NCBI RefSeq assembly: GCF_016902535.1
Contig: NZ_JACSNY010000005.1
Span: 1 to 64,000 of the forward strand
DNA from: Anaerotignum lactatifermentans
GTDB taxonomy: Bacteria > Bacillota > Clostridia > Lachnospirales > Anaerotignaceae
Length of the DNA stretch: 64,000 nucleotides
Direction of reading: 5' to 3'
Positions 7,768-14,932 of the stretch are shown here, one piece after another (the stretch's first letter is position 1; each line of letters starts with the position of its first letter). The notes under the pieces are model-generated. The model ran no database searches. It was not told where the DNA came from and saw only the letters and a program-made list of their open reading frames with translations. The translations under genes and the position numbers were made by a program.

Positions 7768-8853
7768 TTAGTAGCTGTAAATTACATGGAATCCGATGAC
7801 ACCGGCGTCCCGGTTGGCCAGGATGCCTGGATTCAGGAAGAAGGTAATGCCGTCCTTTGTCAGATAGAAGCCGGTATCGTCGATATTTTTGTTCAGCCGG
7901 CTTTCGGCGTCGCTGTAAAAGGCGGTTTCCTTCTGAGCGATCAGGGCCAGGAATCCCTGTCGGATGGATTCTTCCAGATCGTCAGGATCATCCGGTACAA
8001 TGTCTGTCAGGCCCAGTTCCTTCCCGGTAATCATGGAATAGGTCGTTGCGGTCAGGGTCTGTTCCACCGTACCGGCGAAGAACAAGGTCTCCTGTAGGAT
8101 AGAAGCATAACGGTTGTCCTCTGTGGAGACAGTATTCGTCTGGCGATAGTACCAGGGCGAAAAATATTCGCTGTTGCGCTGGGCGAGGGCATAAGCCGCT
8201 TTTGCCGCCTCGGCGTACTGCATCATGGCGCCGCTGCCTTCCGCCTGCAGTTGGGTATAGATAGTTTCGTTGATGGTATTTGCCACACTGCTGTTTTGGG
8301 TCAAGGGGGTATAGGTCAGTTCAATGGTCATGACTGTTGTCCCGTCGTCTGCTTTGATTTCCTGGCGGTAGTTGCCGCCGGTGGTCTGGGCCGAGCCGGA
8401 GGTGGAGATATTGATAACGTAATTGACGCCGTCCCAGGCGACGTCCGCGTCAAAGGCCATGGCCACGGCACGGATGGGCACCATGGTGCGGTCGTTCATG
8501 ATCTGGGCGGGCACATCCATGGTATAAACAACTTCTCCGTTTTTATAGACCTGGTTTTGTCCGATTATCATCAGCACCACATCGCTTCCCCGCTGGGAGG
8601 TAATGGTCTGGGCGCTTTCCTCCCAGAGGACGGTGGCGTCCATAGCCTCAAAGATTTTTCGCATTGGCACCAGTGTCCGGTCGTTCTGGATTACGGGGGC
8701 CTGGTCAAAGACTACTTCCTTCCCGTCCACATAAACGGTGATGGGAGGATGGGCCTGGACCGCCGCCGGAGTCAGAGAAGCCAGAAGAGCCAGCGTCAGA
8801 AAAAGACCGCCGATCCGCTGGAATATTTTATGATGAAAAACATGTCTGTTCAT
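7768..8853 (-). CDS. Secreted protein: copper-amine-oxidase N-like domain plus DUF3298/RsiV-like domain
   Basis: A 361-residue exported protein. A signal peptide covers about residues 1-34 (hydrophobic core, AVQA). Next come two repeats of the copper amine oxidase N-terminal (stalk) type, seen in NDRTLVPMRKIFEAM and NDRTMVPIRAVAMAF; in Firmicutes this domain is a cell-surface module and not an oxidase. The C-terminal half ends in GITFFLNPGI...GVIGFHVIY, typical of DUF4163/DUF3298 domains found in RsiV-like proteins. The ATG at 8853 is preferred because AGGAGGG lies 7 bases upstream; a TTG nine codons earlier lacks a ribosome binding site. Catalytic activity is not expected; a wall-associated or sensing role is a guess. 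Confidence 0.8.
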   Translation of the reverse strand: MNRHVFHHKIFQRIGGLFLTLALLASLTPAAVQAHPPITVYVDGKEVVFDQAPVIQNDRTLVPMRKIFEAMDATVLWEESAQTITSQRGSDVVLMIIGQNQVYKNGEVVYTMDVPAQIMNDRTMVPIRAVAMAFDADVAWDGVNYVINISTSGSAQTTGGNYRQEIKADDGTTVMTIELTYTPLTQNSSVANTINETIYTQLQAEGSGAMMQYAEAAKAAYALAQRNSEYFSPWYYRQTNTVSTEDNRYASILQETLFFAGTVEQTLTATTYSMITGKELGLTDIVPDDPDDLEESIRQGFLALIAQKETAFYSDAESRLNKNIDDTGFYLTKDGITFFLNPGILANRDAGVIGFHVIYSY

Positions 8854-8880
8854 AGAATCCCTCCTGAGATACCGGCCCAA

Positions 8881-9122
8881 GGCCGGGAATATGGCCGGCG
8901 GACAAATGCGTCCGCCTGTCGATCACAGTATATCATATTTCAGGAATGAAAAAAAGCCGGGTTTTATCAGAATCCCAAAATAGAGAAAACCTTCTGCCCT
9001 TCGGCGGGTCTTTGCCGGAAAATAAAAATCACCGGAATCCCCACGGTACAGAGGATGCCGATGATTTTTTCTGATGTGATTATTTTTTTCTCAGAACAGC
9101 CGTCACGGTTTTTCCGGCGGTA
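8881..9122. other. Intergenic region, nothing firm seen
   Basis: A possible TATACT box for the minus-strand secreted-protein gene lies near 8927-8932. The remainder is AT-rich sequence with no supported gene or repeat. Confidence 0.4.
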
Positions 9123-9617
9123 TTATCTGTCTGTTTTTCCTTCGTTTTCCAGAGCGTATTTCATGGCCAGAGAAGCGCAGTGGCCGATCATCTGCATACA
9201 GCTTTTCTTTCTGGCCTTGCACTCAAAATCCCCATGGGGCGCCGACAGCTCACTGCAAATGAGTGTGCCGTAGGTCTCTTCCATTTCGTTGACCAGAGGC
9301 GCTACCTGATCGTAGATGCCGTTGAGCTCTGTGATGCGTTCCGCCATGGTTTCCTTTGCCATAGGGTCTTTCCGGCCCACCGCCAGGGAAAGTGCCATTA
9401 CCGCTCCGGTTACAGCGCCGCAGACATGCTTGGTATGGCCCATGCCGCCGCCGAAGCCCGTGGCCATGCACATGATCTCTCTGGGCAGGTCAGAGCCGTG
9501 GATATCCAAAAAGCTGGCCAGAACACATTCCGTGCAGTTCAGCCCCTGACGGAAATAATTTTTTGCCTGTGCCTCCGCCTGTTCCGGCAGTGTCAGTTCC
9601 TTTTTTTCCTCTTCCAT
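9123..9617 (-). CDS. C_GCAxxG_C_C family (putative redox/metal) protein
   Basis: A 164-residue protein of the C_GCAxxG_C_C family, small proteins common in anaerobes and often linked to redox or metal-binding roles. Spaced cysteines are visible in LNCTECV, IMCMATGFGGGMG, HVCGAVTG, LICSEL, FECKARKKSCMQMIGHC. The glycine-rich GFGGGMG followed by CGAVTG is the family core. It has no signal peptide. AGGAGG lies upstream of the ATG, and a good promoter (TTGCGC-17-TACACT) lies at 9659-9687, so it is a single transcription unit. No biochemical function is established for the family. Confidence 0.82.
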   Translation of the reverse strand: MEEEKKELTLPEQAEAQAKNYFRQGLNCTECVLASFLDIHGSDLPREIMCMATGFGGGMGHTKHVCGAVTGAVMALSLAVGRKDPMAKETMAERITELNGIYDQVAPLVNEMEETYGTLICSELSAPHGDFECKARKKSCMQMIGHCASLAMKYALENEGKTDR

Positions 9618-9658
9618 ATGCCTTACCTCCTGTTCCTCGACAAAATCACCTTTTTTTC

Positions 9659-9687
9659 AGTGTATCACGCCGAAAACAAAAGCGCAA
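9659..9687 (-). promoter_or_regulatory. Promoter for the C_GCAxxG_C_C gene
   Basis: Minus strand TTGCGC (9682-9687), 17-base spacer, TACACT (9659-9664), about 40 bases ahead of the start codon. Confidence 0.55.
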
Positions 9688-9696
9688 GAACCGGGG

Positions 9697-10083
9697 TCAA
9701 AAGCCCTCCCGCCGGATTTTTTCCAGAATCTGCTCATCGGCGGGGCAGAATTCATAGGCAGGAATCTCCTGAGCGGTGATCCAGGAAAATCCCATATGCT
9801 CCAGCTGTTTTGGCTCTCCTTCTGTGATCCGGGCCAGAAAAAGGGTCAGATGTACCGTCAGATCGGGATAGACGTGGCAAACCTCCAGATAGACCTTGTC
9901 CACCGCTATGCCGATGTCCAGCTCCTCCCGACATTCCCGTTTCAGGGCTTCTTCTTTCGTTTCCCCCGGCTCCACCTTTCCTCCGGGAAATTCCCATAGA
10001 CCGCCTCTGGCCTTATGCAGGGGCCTTTGGCAGATAAAAAACCGCCCGTTTTCATGGAGCAGGGCGGCAACCACTTCTGTCAT
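9697..10083 (-). CDS. MutT-type Nudix hydrolase
   Basis: A 128-residue Nudix protein. The Nudix box is present (GGKVEPGETKEEALKRECREE), matching G-x5-E-x7-R-E-x2-E-E except that the final glycine is replaced (ELDI). MutT-like enzymes hydrolyse 8-oxo-dGTP or other (d)NTPs to monophosphates; the TEVVAALLHENGRFFICQRP start and WEFPGGK are typical of MutT/CTP pyrophosphohydrolases. The ATG at 10083 follows AAGGAGGAAAGCGC and was chosen over an upstream in-frame start without a ribosome binding site. It lies beyond the spoIIID terminator and is probably its own unit. Confidence 0.88.
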   Translation of the reverse strand: MTEVVAALLHENGRFFICQRPLHKARGGLWEFPGGKVEPGETKEEALKRECREELDIGIAVDKVYLEVCHVYPDLTVHLTLFLARITEGEPKQLEHMGFSWITAQEIPAYEFCPADEQILEKIRREGF

Positions 10084-10177
10084 GCGCTTTCCTCCTTGTT
10101 GTTGGCGGAGCGGACGCTCTGCCCTTTTTTCACACCATACCACAATTTCCTTTGTTGGGAAAGGTGTTTTCTGCCAA

Positions 10178-10226
10178 AGAAAAACAGACAGGGAATCCGC
10201 TTTTGGCGGTCAGTCCCTGCCTGTCT
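10178..10226 (-). terminator. spoIIID terminator
   Basis: Hairpin with outer arms AGACAGG/CCTGTCT (10186-10192, 10220-10226) and an inner CCGC-TTTT-GGCGG stem, followed on the minus strand by a T-run (10178-10184 complement). It is 37 bp past the spoIIID stop. Confidence 0.7.
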
Positions 10227-10262
10227 ATGGATGGGTGAAGGCGGAAGCGCCTCCCCATGCTT

Positions 10263-10517
10263 TCAATGAAAACGGTGCAGATATTTTTCTCTGGTGGCCA
10301 TACCGCCCCGGATATGGCGCTCCGATTTGTTGACCTCCAGCACCTTCCGTACGGATTTGGCCAGATCCGGGTCGATTTTTTCTACTCTGTCGGTAATATC
10401 CTTATGTACCGTAGATTTGCTGATGCCGAATTTTTTCGCCGTTTCCCGTACGGTGGCATTGGTGTGGATCATGAATTTTGCCACTTCCACCGCCCGTTCT
10501 TCGATATAGCTTTTCAA
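10263..10517 (-). CDS. spoIIID: Sporulation transcriptional regulator SpoIIID
   Basis: An 84-residue DNA-binding protein nearly collinear with Bacillus SpoIIID: SYIEERAVEVAKFMI, then the helix-turn-helix VRETAKKFGISKSTVHKDI, then RHIRGGMATREKY. In the mother cell it activates and represses genes after engulfment. The start is uncertain. GTG at 10526 has its Shine-Dalgarno AGGGGAG directly against it, whereas TTG at 10517 has the same AGGGGAG eight bases upstream and gives the usual family length, so TTG is preferred. A sigma-E-like promoter lies just upstream. Its presence marks the host as a spore former by descent. Confidence 0.93.
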   Translation of the reverse strand: MKSYIEERAVEVAKFMIHTNATVRETAKKFGISKSTVHKDITDRVEKIDPDLAKSVRKVLEVNKSERHIRGGMATREKYLHRFH

Positions 10518-10547
10518 AAAAAGCACTCCCCTGAGATGTTCTTGATT

Positions 10548-10577
10548 ATCTATATGCGGCCGGGCGCCGTCTTATGA
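10548..10577 (-). promoter_or_regulatory. Candidate sigma-E promoter of spoIIID
   Basis: On the minus strand TCATAA (10572-10577) is followed, 16 bases after its ATA, by CATATAGAT (10548-10556). This approximates the sigma-E consensus ATA-N16-CATACnnT. In Bacillus, spoIIID is sigma-E-dependent, which supports the reading. Confidence 0.5.
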
Positions 10578-10593
10578 ATAGACGAAAAGCCAT

Positions 10594-10640
10594 GAAAAAA
10601 ACAGGTACAGCGCTTTTGGGCGGTCTATCCCTGTTTTTTT
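10594..10640 (-). terminator. Terminator of the glnA-ANTAR regulator unit
   Basis: The stem ACAGG/CCTGT (10601-10605 with 10630-10634), with inner pairs around CGC/GCG, is followed by seven T on the minus strand. The stop codon of the regulator gene (10625-10627) lies inside the hairpin. Confidence 0.65.
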
Positions 10641-11236
10641 GTCCCCGGCGAAAGGGGCCGGTCTTCGATAATGGCTCTGGCGATTTCCCGGCGGGGGAGA
10701 CATTGGTCCATGGCCGCTTTTTCAATACGGCGGTGGGCCTCCGGTTCCGAAAGGCCTTCCCGGTCGATGAGGACCCACTTAGCCCGGTTCACCAGACGGA
10801 TTTCTTCCATTTTTTCCGAAAGGGTAACGGTTTTTTCCTCAATCCTGCCCAGGCGTTCCCGCATACTTACCATCCAGTCCAGAGCGCAGCGTACCGTCTG
10901 GCGGGAGGCGGGCCGGGGCAGAAGGAAAATGCCGTATTCCGATATTTTTTCGTAAACCTCTTCGTACAGCTCCGCCCGCACTGTCAGCAGTACCACAGCG
11001 TTCTTCCGGGCGGAGACCTCCATGGCGAATTCTATGCCGAAATCATCATTCAGGGGACTGTGGATCACGATAAAATCATAGGTCCGCTCCAGCAGCTGCC
11101 GTTTGGCGGCGCTGACGCTGTCAGCCCAGTGGATGGTATGAAACCGGGAGGGCGGCAGCAGAGACTGAAGCGCTGTTTGAAATTTTTGTGCGGCGGAAAC
11201 CGTCAGCATACTGTAAAGGCGTTCCGGATCATTCAT
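10625..11236 (-). CDS. NitR-like ANTAR-domain response regulator (antiterminator)
   Basis: A 203-residue protein with an N-terminal receiver-like domain (about residues 8-120), a helical linker and a C-terminal ANTAR RNA-binding domain (EEIRLVNRAKWVLIDREGLSEP through the helix near RRIEKAAMDQ). ANTAR proteins bind paired stem-loops in nascent RNA and stop terminator formation. The receiver has DSVSAAK and DFIVIHSP but lacks an obvious acidic pocket plus lysine set, so phosphorylation is doubtful. It lies 17 bp downstream of glnA, the same order as glnA-nitR in Clostridium saccharobutylicum, where NitR is proposed to act in nitrogen control. A likely target is the terminator leader of the divergent glnN operon, but this is inference. 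Confidence 0.85.
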   Translation of the reverse strand: MNDPERLYSMLTVSAAQKFQTALQSLLPPSRFHTIHWADSVSAAKRQLLERTYDFIVIHSPLNDDFGIEFAMEVSARKNAVVLLTVRAELYEEVYEKISEYGIFLLPRPASRQTVRCALDWMVSMRERLGRIEEKTVTLSEKMEEIRLVNRAKWVLIDREGLSEPEAHRRIEKAAMDQCLPRREIARAIIEDRPLSPGTKKQG

Positions 11237-11253
11237 TGCCGTCCTCCTTTCTC

Positions 11254-12483
11254 TTAAAACTGCTCTTTTGTGACGGCGTCCAGATAGGCCCGCAGAAGAT
11301 CAGCGGGCAGATGGTCCGCCAGGAAGGTGCTGTTGGCCGCCGTTACGGCCGCTTCCCTCCGGCTTTGGGGCAGGGGCGCGTACTGCCGCAGAACCTGCGC
11401 ACTGGCGGTAAACAGGTTTTCCTCTACCGGCGGCGGCAGCTCCAGTCCATGGGTGATGCCTTCCAGACCGCTGTAAATAAGCAGAGCGAAGGCCAGATAA
11501 GGGTTGGTGCTGGGGTCCGGAGAACGCAGCTCCGCCCGCCGGTGCTCTTCCGGAGAGGCGGGTACCCGGATCAGCTGGGAACGATTCTGGCAGGACCAGG
11601 TGATATAGCCCGGCGCCTTTTGTGTTCCCAGACGTTCGTAGGAGGCCGCTGTGGGATTAAGAAATACGGTCATATCGGCGATATGCTTCATAATTCCCGC
11701 CATCATCTGGGGCAGTGCGTCTCCCTTTGCCTCGGTCCGGGCGGAAAGATTGATATGAAAGCCATTGCCGGGATAGTGCTTCATGGGCTTTGGCGAAAAA
11801 TCCGCATACAGTCCGTTGCGCTGGGCAATGGTTTTGACTACGGTCTGAAAGGTCATGGTATTATCCGCCGCCGTCAGAGGGTCGGAATAACGAAAGTCGA
11901 TTTCGTTTTGCCCCGGTCCTTCCTCGTGATGGGAGCTTTCCGGGGAAATGCCCATTCGCTCCAATGTCAGACAAATTTCTCGGCGGATATTTTCGCATTT
12001 ATCCTCTGGCGCCATATCCATGTAGGAGGCGTTGTCGTAGGGAATCCGGGTGGGCTGACCGTCATCATCCAGACGGAAGAGATAAAATTCCATTTCCGGT
12101 CCGAAATCGAAGAAAACACCGGCTTTTTCCGCCGCGGCCGCCGCCTCTTTCAAAAGGCTTCTGGTATCACAGGGGAAGGGGGTGCCGTCGGCATAGGTGA
12201 TATGGCAGAATATCCGCACCACCTGGCCATGCTCCGGCCGCCAGGGCAGGATGCTGAGGGTATCCGGCTCCGGATGAAGAAACAGGTCGGAATGGGCTTC
12301 ATCGCCGAACCCGGTAATGGCCGAGGCGTCGAAGGCGATGCCGCAGGAAAAGGCCCGTTCCAGCTCTCCCGGCATGATAGAGATATTCTTTTGCCGGCCA
12401 AAAATGTCGCAGAAGATCAGCCGGATAAATTTCACATCCTCTTCCCGGATGTATTGAAGAACTTCTTCTTTGGAATATTTCAT
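11254..12483 (-). CDS. glnA: Glutamine synthetase, type I (short form)
   Basis: A 409-residue ATP-dependent glutamate-ammonia ligase. Catalytic blocks are in order: FGPEMEFYLF (metal/glutamate site), HHEEGPGQNEIDF, HYPGNGFHINLS, SYERLGTQKAPGYITWSCQNRSQLIR, and RAELRSPDPSTNPYLAFA. It is about 30-40 residues shorter than most type I enzymes of Firmicutes, mainly through compact loops and C-terminus; all active-site blocks are kept. It has no adenylylation loop that I recognise. The ATG follows GAGGAAAGCAGG. It is transcribed divergently from a second, type III enzyme and leads directly into the ANTAR regulator. Some GlnA-like enzymes use other amine substrates, so strict function needs testing. 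Confidence 0.88.
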   Translation of the reverse strand: MKYSKEEVLQYIREEDVKFIRLIFCDIFGRQKNISIMPGELERAFSCGIAFDASAITGFGDEAHSDLFLHPEPDTLSILPWRPEHGQVVRIFCHITYADGTPFPCDTRSLLKEAAAAAEKAGVFFDFGPEMEFYLFRLDDDGQPTRIPYDNASYMDMAPEDKCENIRREICLTLERMGISPESSHHEEGPGQNEIDFRYSDPLTAADNTMTFQTVVKTIAQRNGLYADFSPKPMKHYPGNGFHINLSARTEAKGDALPQMMAGIMKHIADMTVFLNPTAASYERLGTQKAPGYITWSCQNRSQLIRVPASPEEHRRAELRSPDPSTNPYLAFALLIYSGLEGITHGLELPPPVEENLFTASAQVLRQYAPLPQSRREAAVTAANSTFLADHLPADLLRAYLDAVTKEQF

Positions 12484-12547
12484 GATTCTACCTGCTTTCC
12501 TCTATTTTTCAGTTGATTTTTTCATGGAACGTCTGATTTTATAAAAA

Positions 12548-12569
12548 AATATAGCATAAATATAGCATA
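12548..12569 (-). repeat. Tandem 11-bp repeat in the glnA upstream region
   Basis: Two adjacent perfect copies of TATGCTATATT (minus strand) lie 65-86 bases before the glnA start. Each contains a TATATT/TATGCT -10-like hexamer, and TTGTGG lies further upstream. The pair may be overlapping -10 boxes or a regulator site with one-helical-turn spacing. Confidence 0.5.
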
Positions 12570-12661
12570 GCTTTCCGGAAGTTTCCACAATTTTTCTATG
12601 GGGATAGATATGTTTTTGTACATGGCCGGAGAGATATAGAAGATTGTCCGGGAAAAAGAGA

Positions 12662-12690
12662 TTGACAAAAATTCGCGCTTGGTGTATAAA
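12662..12690 (+). promoter_or_regulatory. glnN operon promoter
   Basis: TTGACA (12662-12667), 17-base spacer, TATAAA (12685-12690). Transcription should start near 12697, only about six bases before the leader hairpin. Confidence 0.8.
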
Positions 12691-12702
12691 AAATAAGTCA
12701 AG

Positions 12703-12752
12703 GGCAAAGGCGTCTTTGAGGAAAAACCTCAAAGGCGCCTTTGTCTTTTTTT
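12703..12752 (+). terminator. Leader terminator (attenuator) of the glnN operon
   Basis: Two 19-base arms (12703-12721 and 12727-12745) pair completely with two G-U wobbles around an AAAAA loop and are followed by seven T (12746-12752). Each arm contains its own palindrome: CAAAGGCGTCTTTG (12705-12718) and CAAAGGCGCCTTTG (12730-12743). The leader could therefore fold as two small hairpins instead of one terminator. It sits between the promoter and the glnN start at 12809, so readthrough must be controlled or incomplete. Confidence 0.75.
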
Positions 12753-12808
12753 GTAAGAAAAAACAAAAGAAAAGAAAAAGACAGTACGGAAAAGAAAGGA
12801 GTTTTGCT

Positions 12809-14905
12809 ATGGAGAAGGTATCGGATTATTTTGGCTGTTTTGTATTTGATGATAGAGTCATGAAAGGAAATTTATCCAGTGAAGTTTACCGTTCCCTGAA
12901 AAAGACTATTGATGAAGGGGCGAAGCTGGATATCAGCGTAGCCAACGCTGTGGCGGAAGCCATGAAAGAATGGGCCGTTGCCCACGGCGCTACTCATTAT
13001 ACCCACTGGTTCCAGCCGATGACAGGGATTACGGCGGAGAAGCATGACAGCTTTATTTCCCCTTCTCCCGATGGCAGAGTTATTATGGAATTTTCCGGAA
13101 AAGAGCTGATTAAAGGGGAACCGGACGCGTCGTCGTTCCCATCGGGAGGTCTGCGGGCTACATTTGAGGCCAGGGGATATACGGCCTGGGACCCGACTTC
13201 TTACGCTTTTCTGAAGGGGAAAACACTTTGTATTCCGACGGCTTTTTGCTCCTACGCAGGGGAGGCGCTGGACAAAAAGACGCCGCTGCTTCGTTCTATG
13301 GAAGCGCTGAACAGACAGGCCATGCGTATCCTGAAACTCTTCGGAAATGAACAGGTAAAATGCGTCCGCACCTGTGTGGGACCGGAGCAGGAATATTTTC
13401 TGATTGATGAACAGATGTACCGCCAGCGGCGGGATCTGATGTTTACGGGACGTACTTTGTTCGGGGCGAAGCCGCCCAAAGGCCAGCAGCTGGATGACCA
13501 TTACTTTGGCGTAATCCCGCCCAGAGTAGAGGAATTTATGGAGGATTTGAATCAGGAATTATGGAAGCTGGGCATTTTGGCCAAAACAGAGCATAACGAA
13601 GTTGCCCCCGCCCAGCATGAGCTGGCGCCCATCTATACGACGACCAATATCGCCACGGACCACAATCAGCTGACCATGGAGATCATGCAGAAGGTGGCGG
13701 CCCGTCACCATCTGGTATGCCTGCTGCATGAGAAACCCTTTGCCGGTGTCAATGGTTCCGGAAAACACAATAACTGGTCTCTTTCGACAGATACAGGAAT
13801 CAATTTGCTTTCTCCCGGGGAAACCCCTCATGAGAACGCGCAGTTTTTGCTGTTTTTATGCGCCGTGATTCAGGCGGTAGATGATTATCAGGATCTGCTG
13901 CGGATTTCCGTAGCCACGGCCGGCAACGATCTGCGGCTGGGGGCCAACGAGGCGCCGCCGGCTATCGTTTCCATGTTTTTGGGGGAGGAACTGAATGGGG
14001 TTCTGGAGGCGCTGGAGCAGGATAAGCCCTATCATGGCGCCAAAAAGACAAATATGAAGCTGGGGGCAGTGGTGCTGCCGAAATTCCCTAAGGACAGCAC
14101 GGACCGGAACCGGACCTCCCCCTTTGCTTTTACCGGGAATAAATTCGAATTCAGGATGCTGGGCTCTTCCAACAGCATTGCCTGTGCCAATATCATGCTG
14201 AATACGGCTGTGGCGGAAAGTCTTCGGATCTTTGCCGACCGGCTGGAAGGGGCGGAGGATTTCGAAGGGGAACTCCACGATCTGCTGCGGGAGACGATTT
14301 CCGCCCATAAACGGATTATCTTCAACGGAAACGGTTATGACGACAGCTGGGTAAAAGAGGCGGTGGAGGAACGAGGACTGACCAACGATCCCACCACACC
14401 GGATTGCGTGCCCCGTATTCTGGAGGAAAAGAACATGGAAATGCTGACCAGACATAAGGTGTATTCCGCGCCGGAACTGCATTCCCGCTGTGAGATTACG
14501 CTGGAAAACTACTGCAAGACGGTACTGATCGAGGCCAATACCATGGTGGATATGGCAAGAAAGGAAATCCTGCCCGCTTTGCAGAGCTATATGCTTTGTC
14601 TGGCGAAAACGGCCGCGGCGAAAAAAAATCTGGACGCGGGCATTGCCTGCTCCTTTGAACGGGATACTGTCACGGCGCTTTCCGCTCTGGCGGATGAGAT
14701 CGCTGAGAAGACAGAGGAGCTGGAAGGGGCCACGGAAGACGCGGAAACAAAAAATGATGTATACCTTCAGTCCCGCCTGCTGCGGGATGTGGTCCGGCCC
14801 AAAATGGAGCAGCTCCGTCAGGTCTGCGATGAGGCGGAAAAGAAAACGGCAAAACAGTACTGGCCGTTTCCTACCTATGGAGAATTGCTTTTTGGTGTAC
14901 GTTAA
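12809..14905 (+). CDS. glnN: Glutamine synthetase, type III
   Basis: A 698-residue enzyme, the length expected for GSIII. Diagnostic blocks: [63 protein letters not shown], and [15 protein letters not shown], followed by the C-terminal helical extension peculiar to this class. It makes glutamine from glutamate, ammonia and ATP in the cytoplasm. The ATG at 12809 follows AAAGGAG. It heads a run of eight same-strand genes with short gaps and stands behind a promoter-terminator leader, so its output appears set at the level of transcription elongation. Confidence 0.95.
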   Translation: MEKVSDYFGCFVFDDRVMKGNLSSEVYRSLKKTIDEGAKLDISVANAVAEAMKEWAVAHGATHYTHWFQPMTGITAEKHDSFISPSPDGRVIMEFSGKELIKGEPDASSFPSGGLRATFEARGYTAWDPTSYAFLKGKTLCIPTAFCSYAGEALDKKTPLLRSMEALNRQAMRILKLFGNEQVKCVRTCVGPEQEYFLIDEQMYRQRRDLMFTGRTLFGAKPPKGQQLDDHYFGVIPPRVEEFMEDLNQELWKLGILAKTEHNEVAPAQHELAPIYTTTNIATDHNQLTMEIMQKVAARHHLVCLLHEKPFAGVNGSGKHNNWSLSTDTGINLLSPGETPHENAQFLLFLCAVIQAVDDYQDLLRISVATAGNDLRLGANEAPPAIVSMFLGEELNGVLEALEQDKPYHGAKKTNMKLGAVVLPKFPKDSTDRNRTSPFAFTGNKFEFRMLGSSNSIACANIMLNTAVAESLRIFADRLEGAEDFEGELHDLLRETISAHKRIIFNGNGYDDSWVKEAVEERGLTNDPTTPDCVPRILEEKNMEMLTRHKVYSAPELHSRCEITLENYCKTVLIEANTMVDMARKEILPALQSYMLCLAKTAAAKKNLDAGIACSFERDTVTALSALADEIAEKTEELEGATEDAETKNDVYLQSRLLRDVVRPKMEQLRQVCDEAEKKTAKQYWPFPTYGELLFGVR

Positions 14906-14932
14906 CGTAAAAAGGGAAGGGAGGTACCGCTT

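Larger units (their letters stand above)
12484..12808. other. Divergent glnA / glnN control region
   Basis: This 325-bp spacer holds both promoters. On the plus side are the strong glnN promoter (12662-12690) and its terminator hairpin (12703-12752). On the minus side, ahead of glnA, the 11-mer TATGCTATATT occurs twice in tandem (12548-12558, 12559-12569 as the complement). No coding sequence is supported. Confidence 0.7.

Noticed and set aside
9055-9273. Plus-strand frame overlapping the C_GCAxxG_C_C gene end
   Set aside because: No ribosome binding site, and it runs antisense through a well-supported gene.
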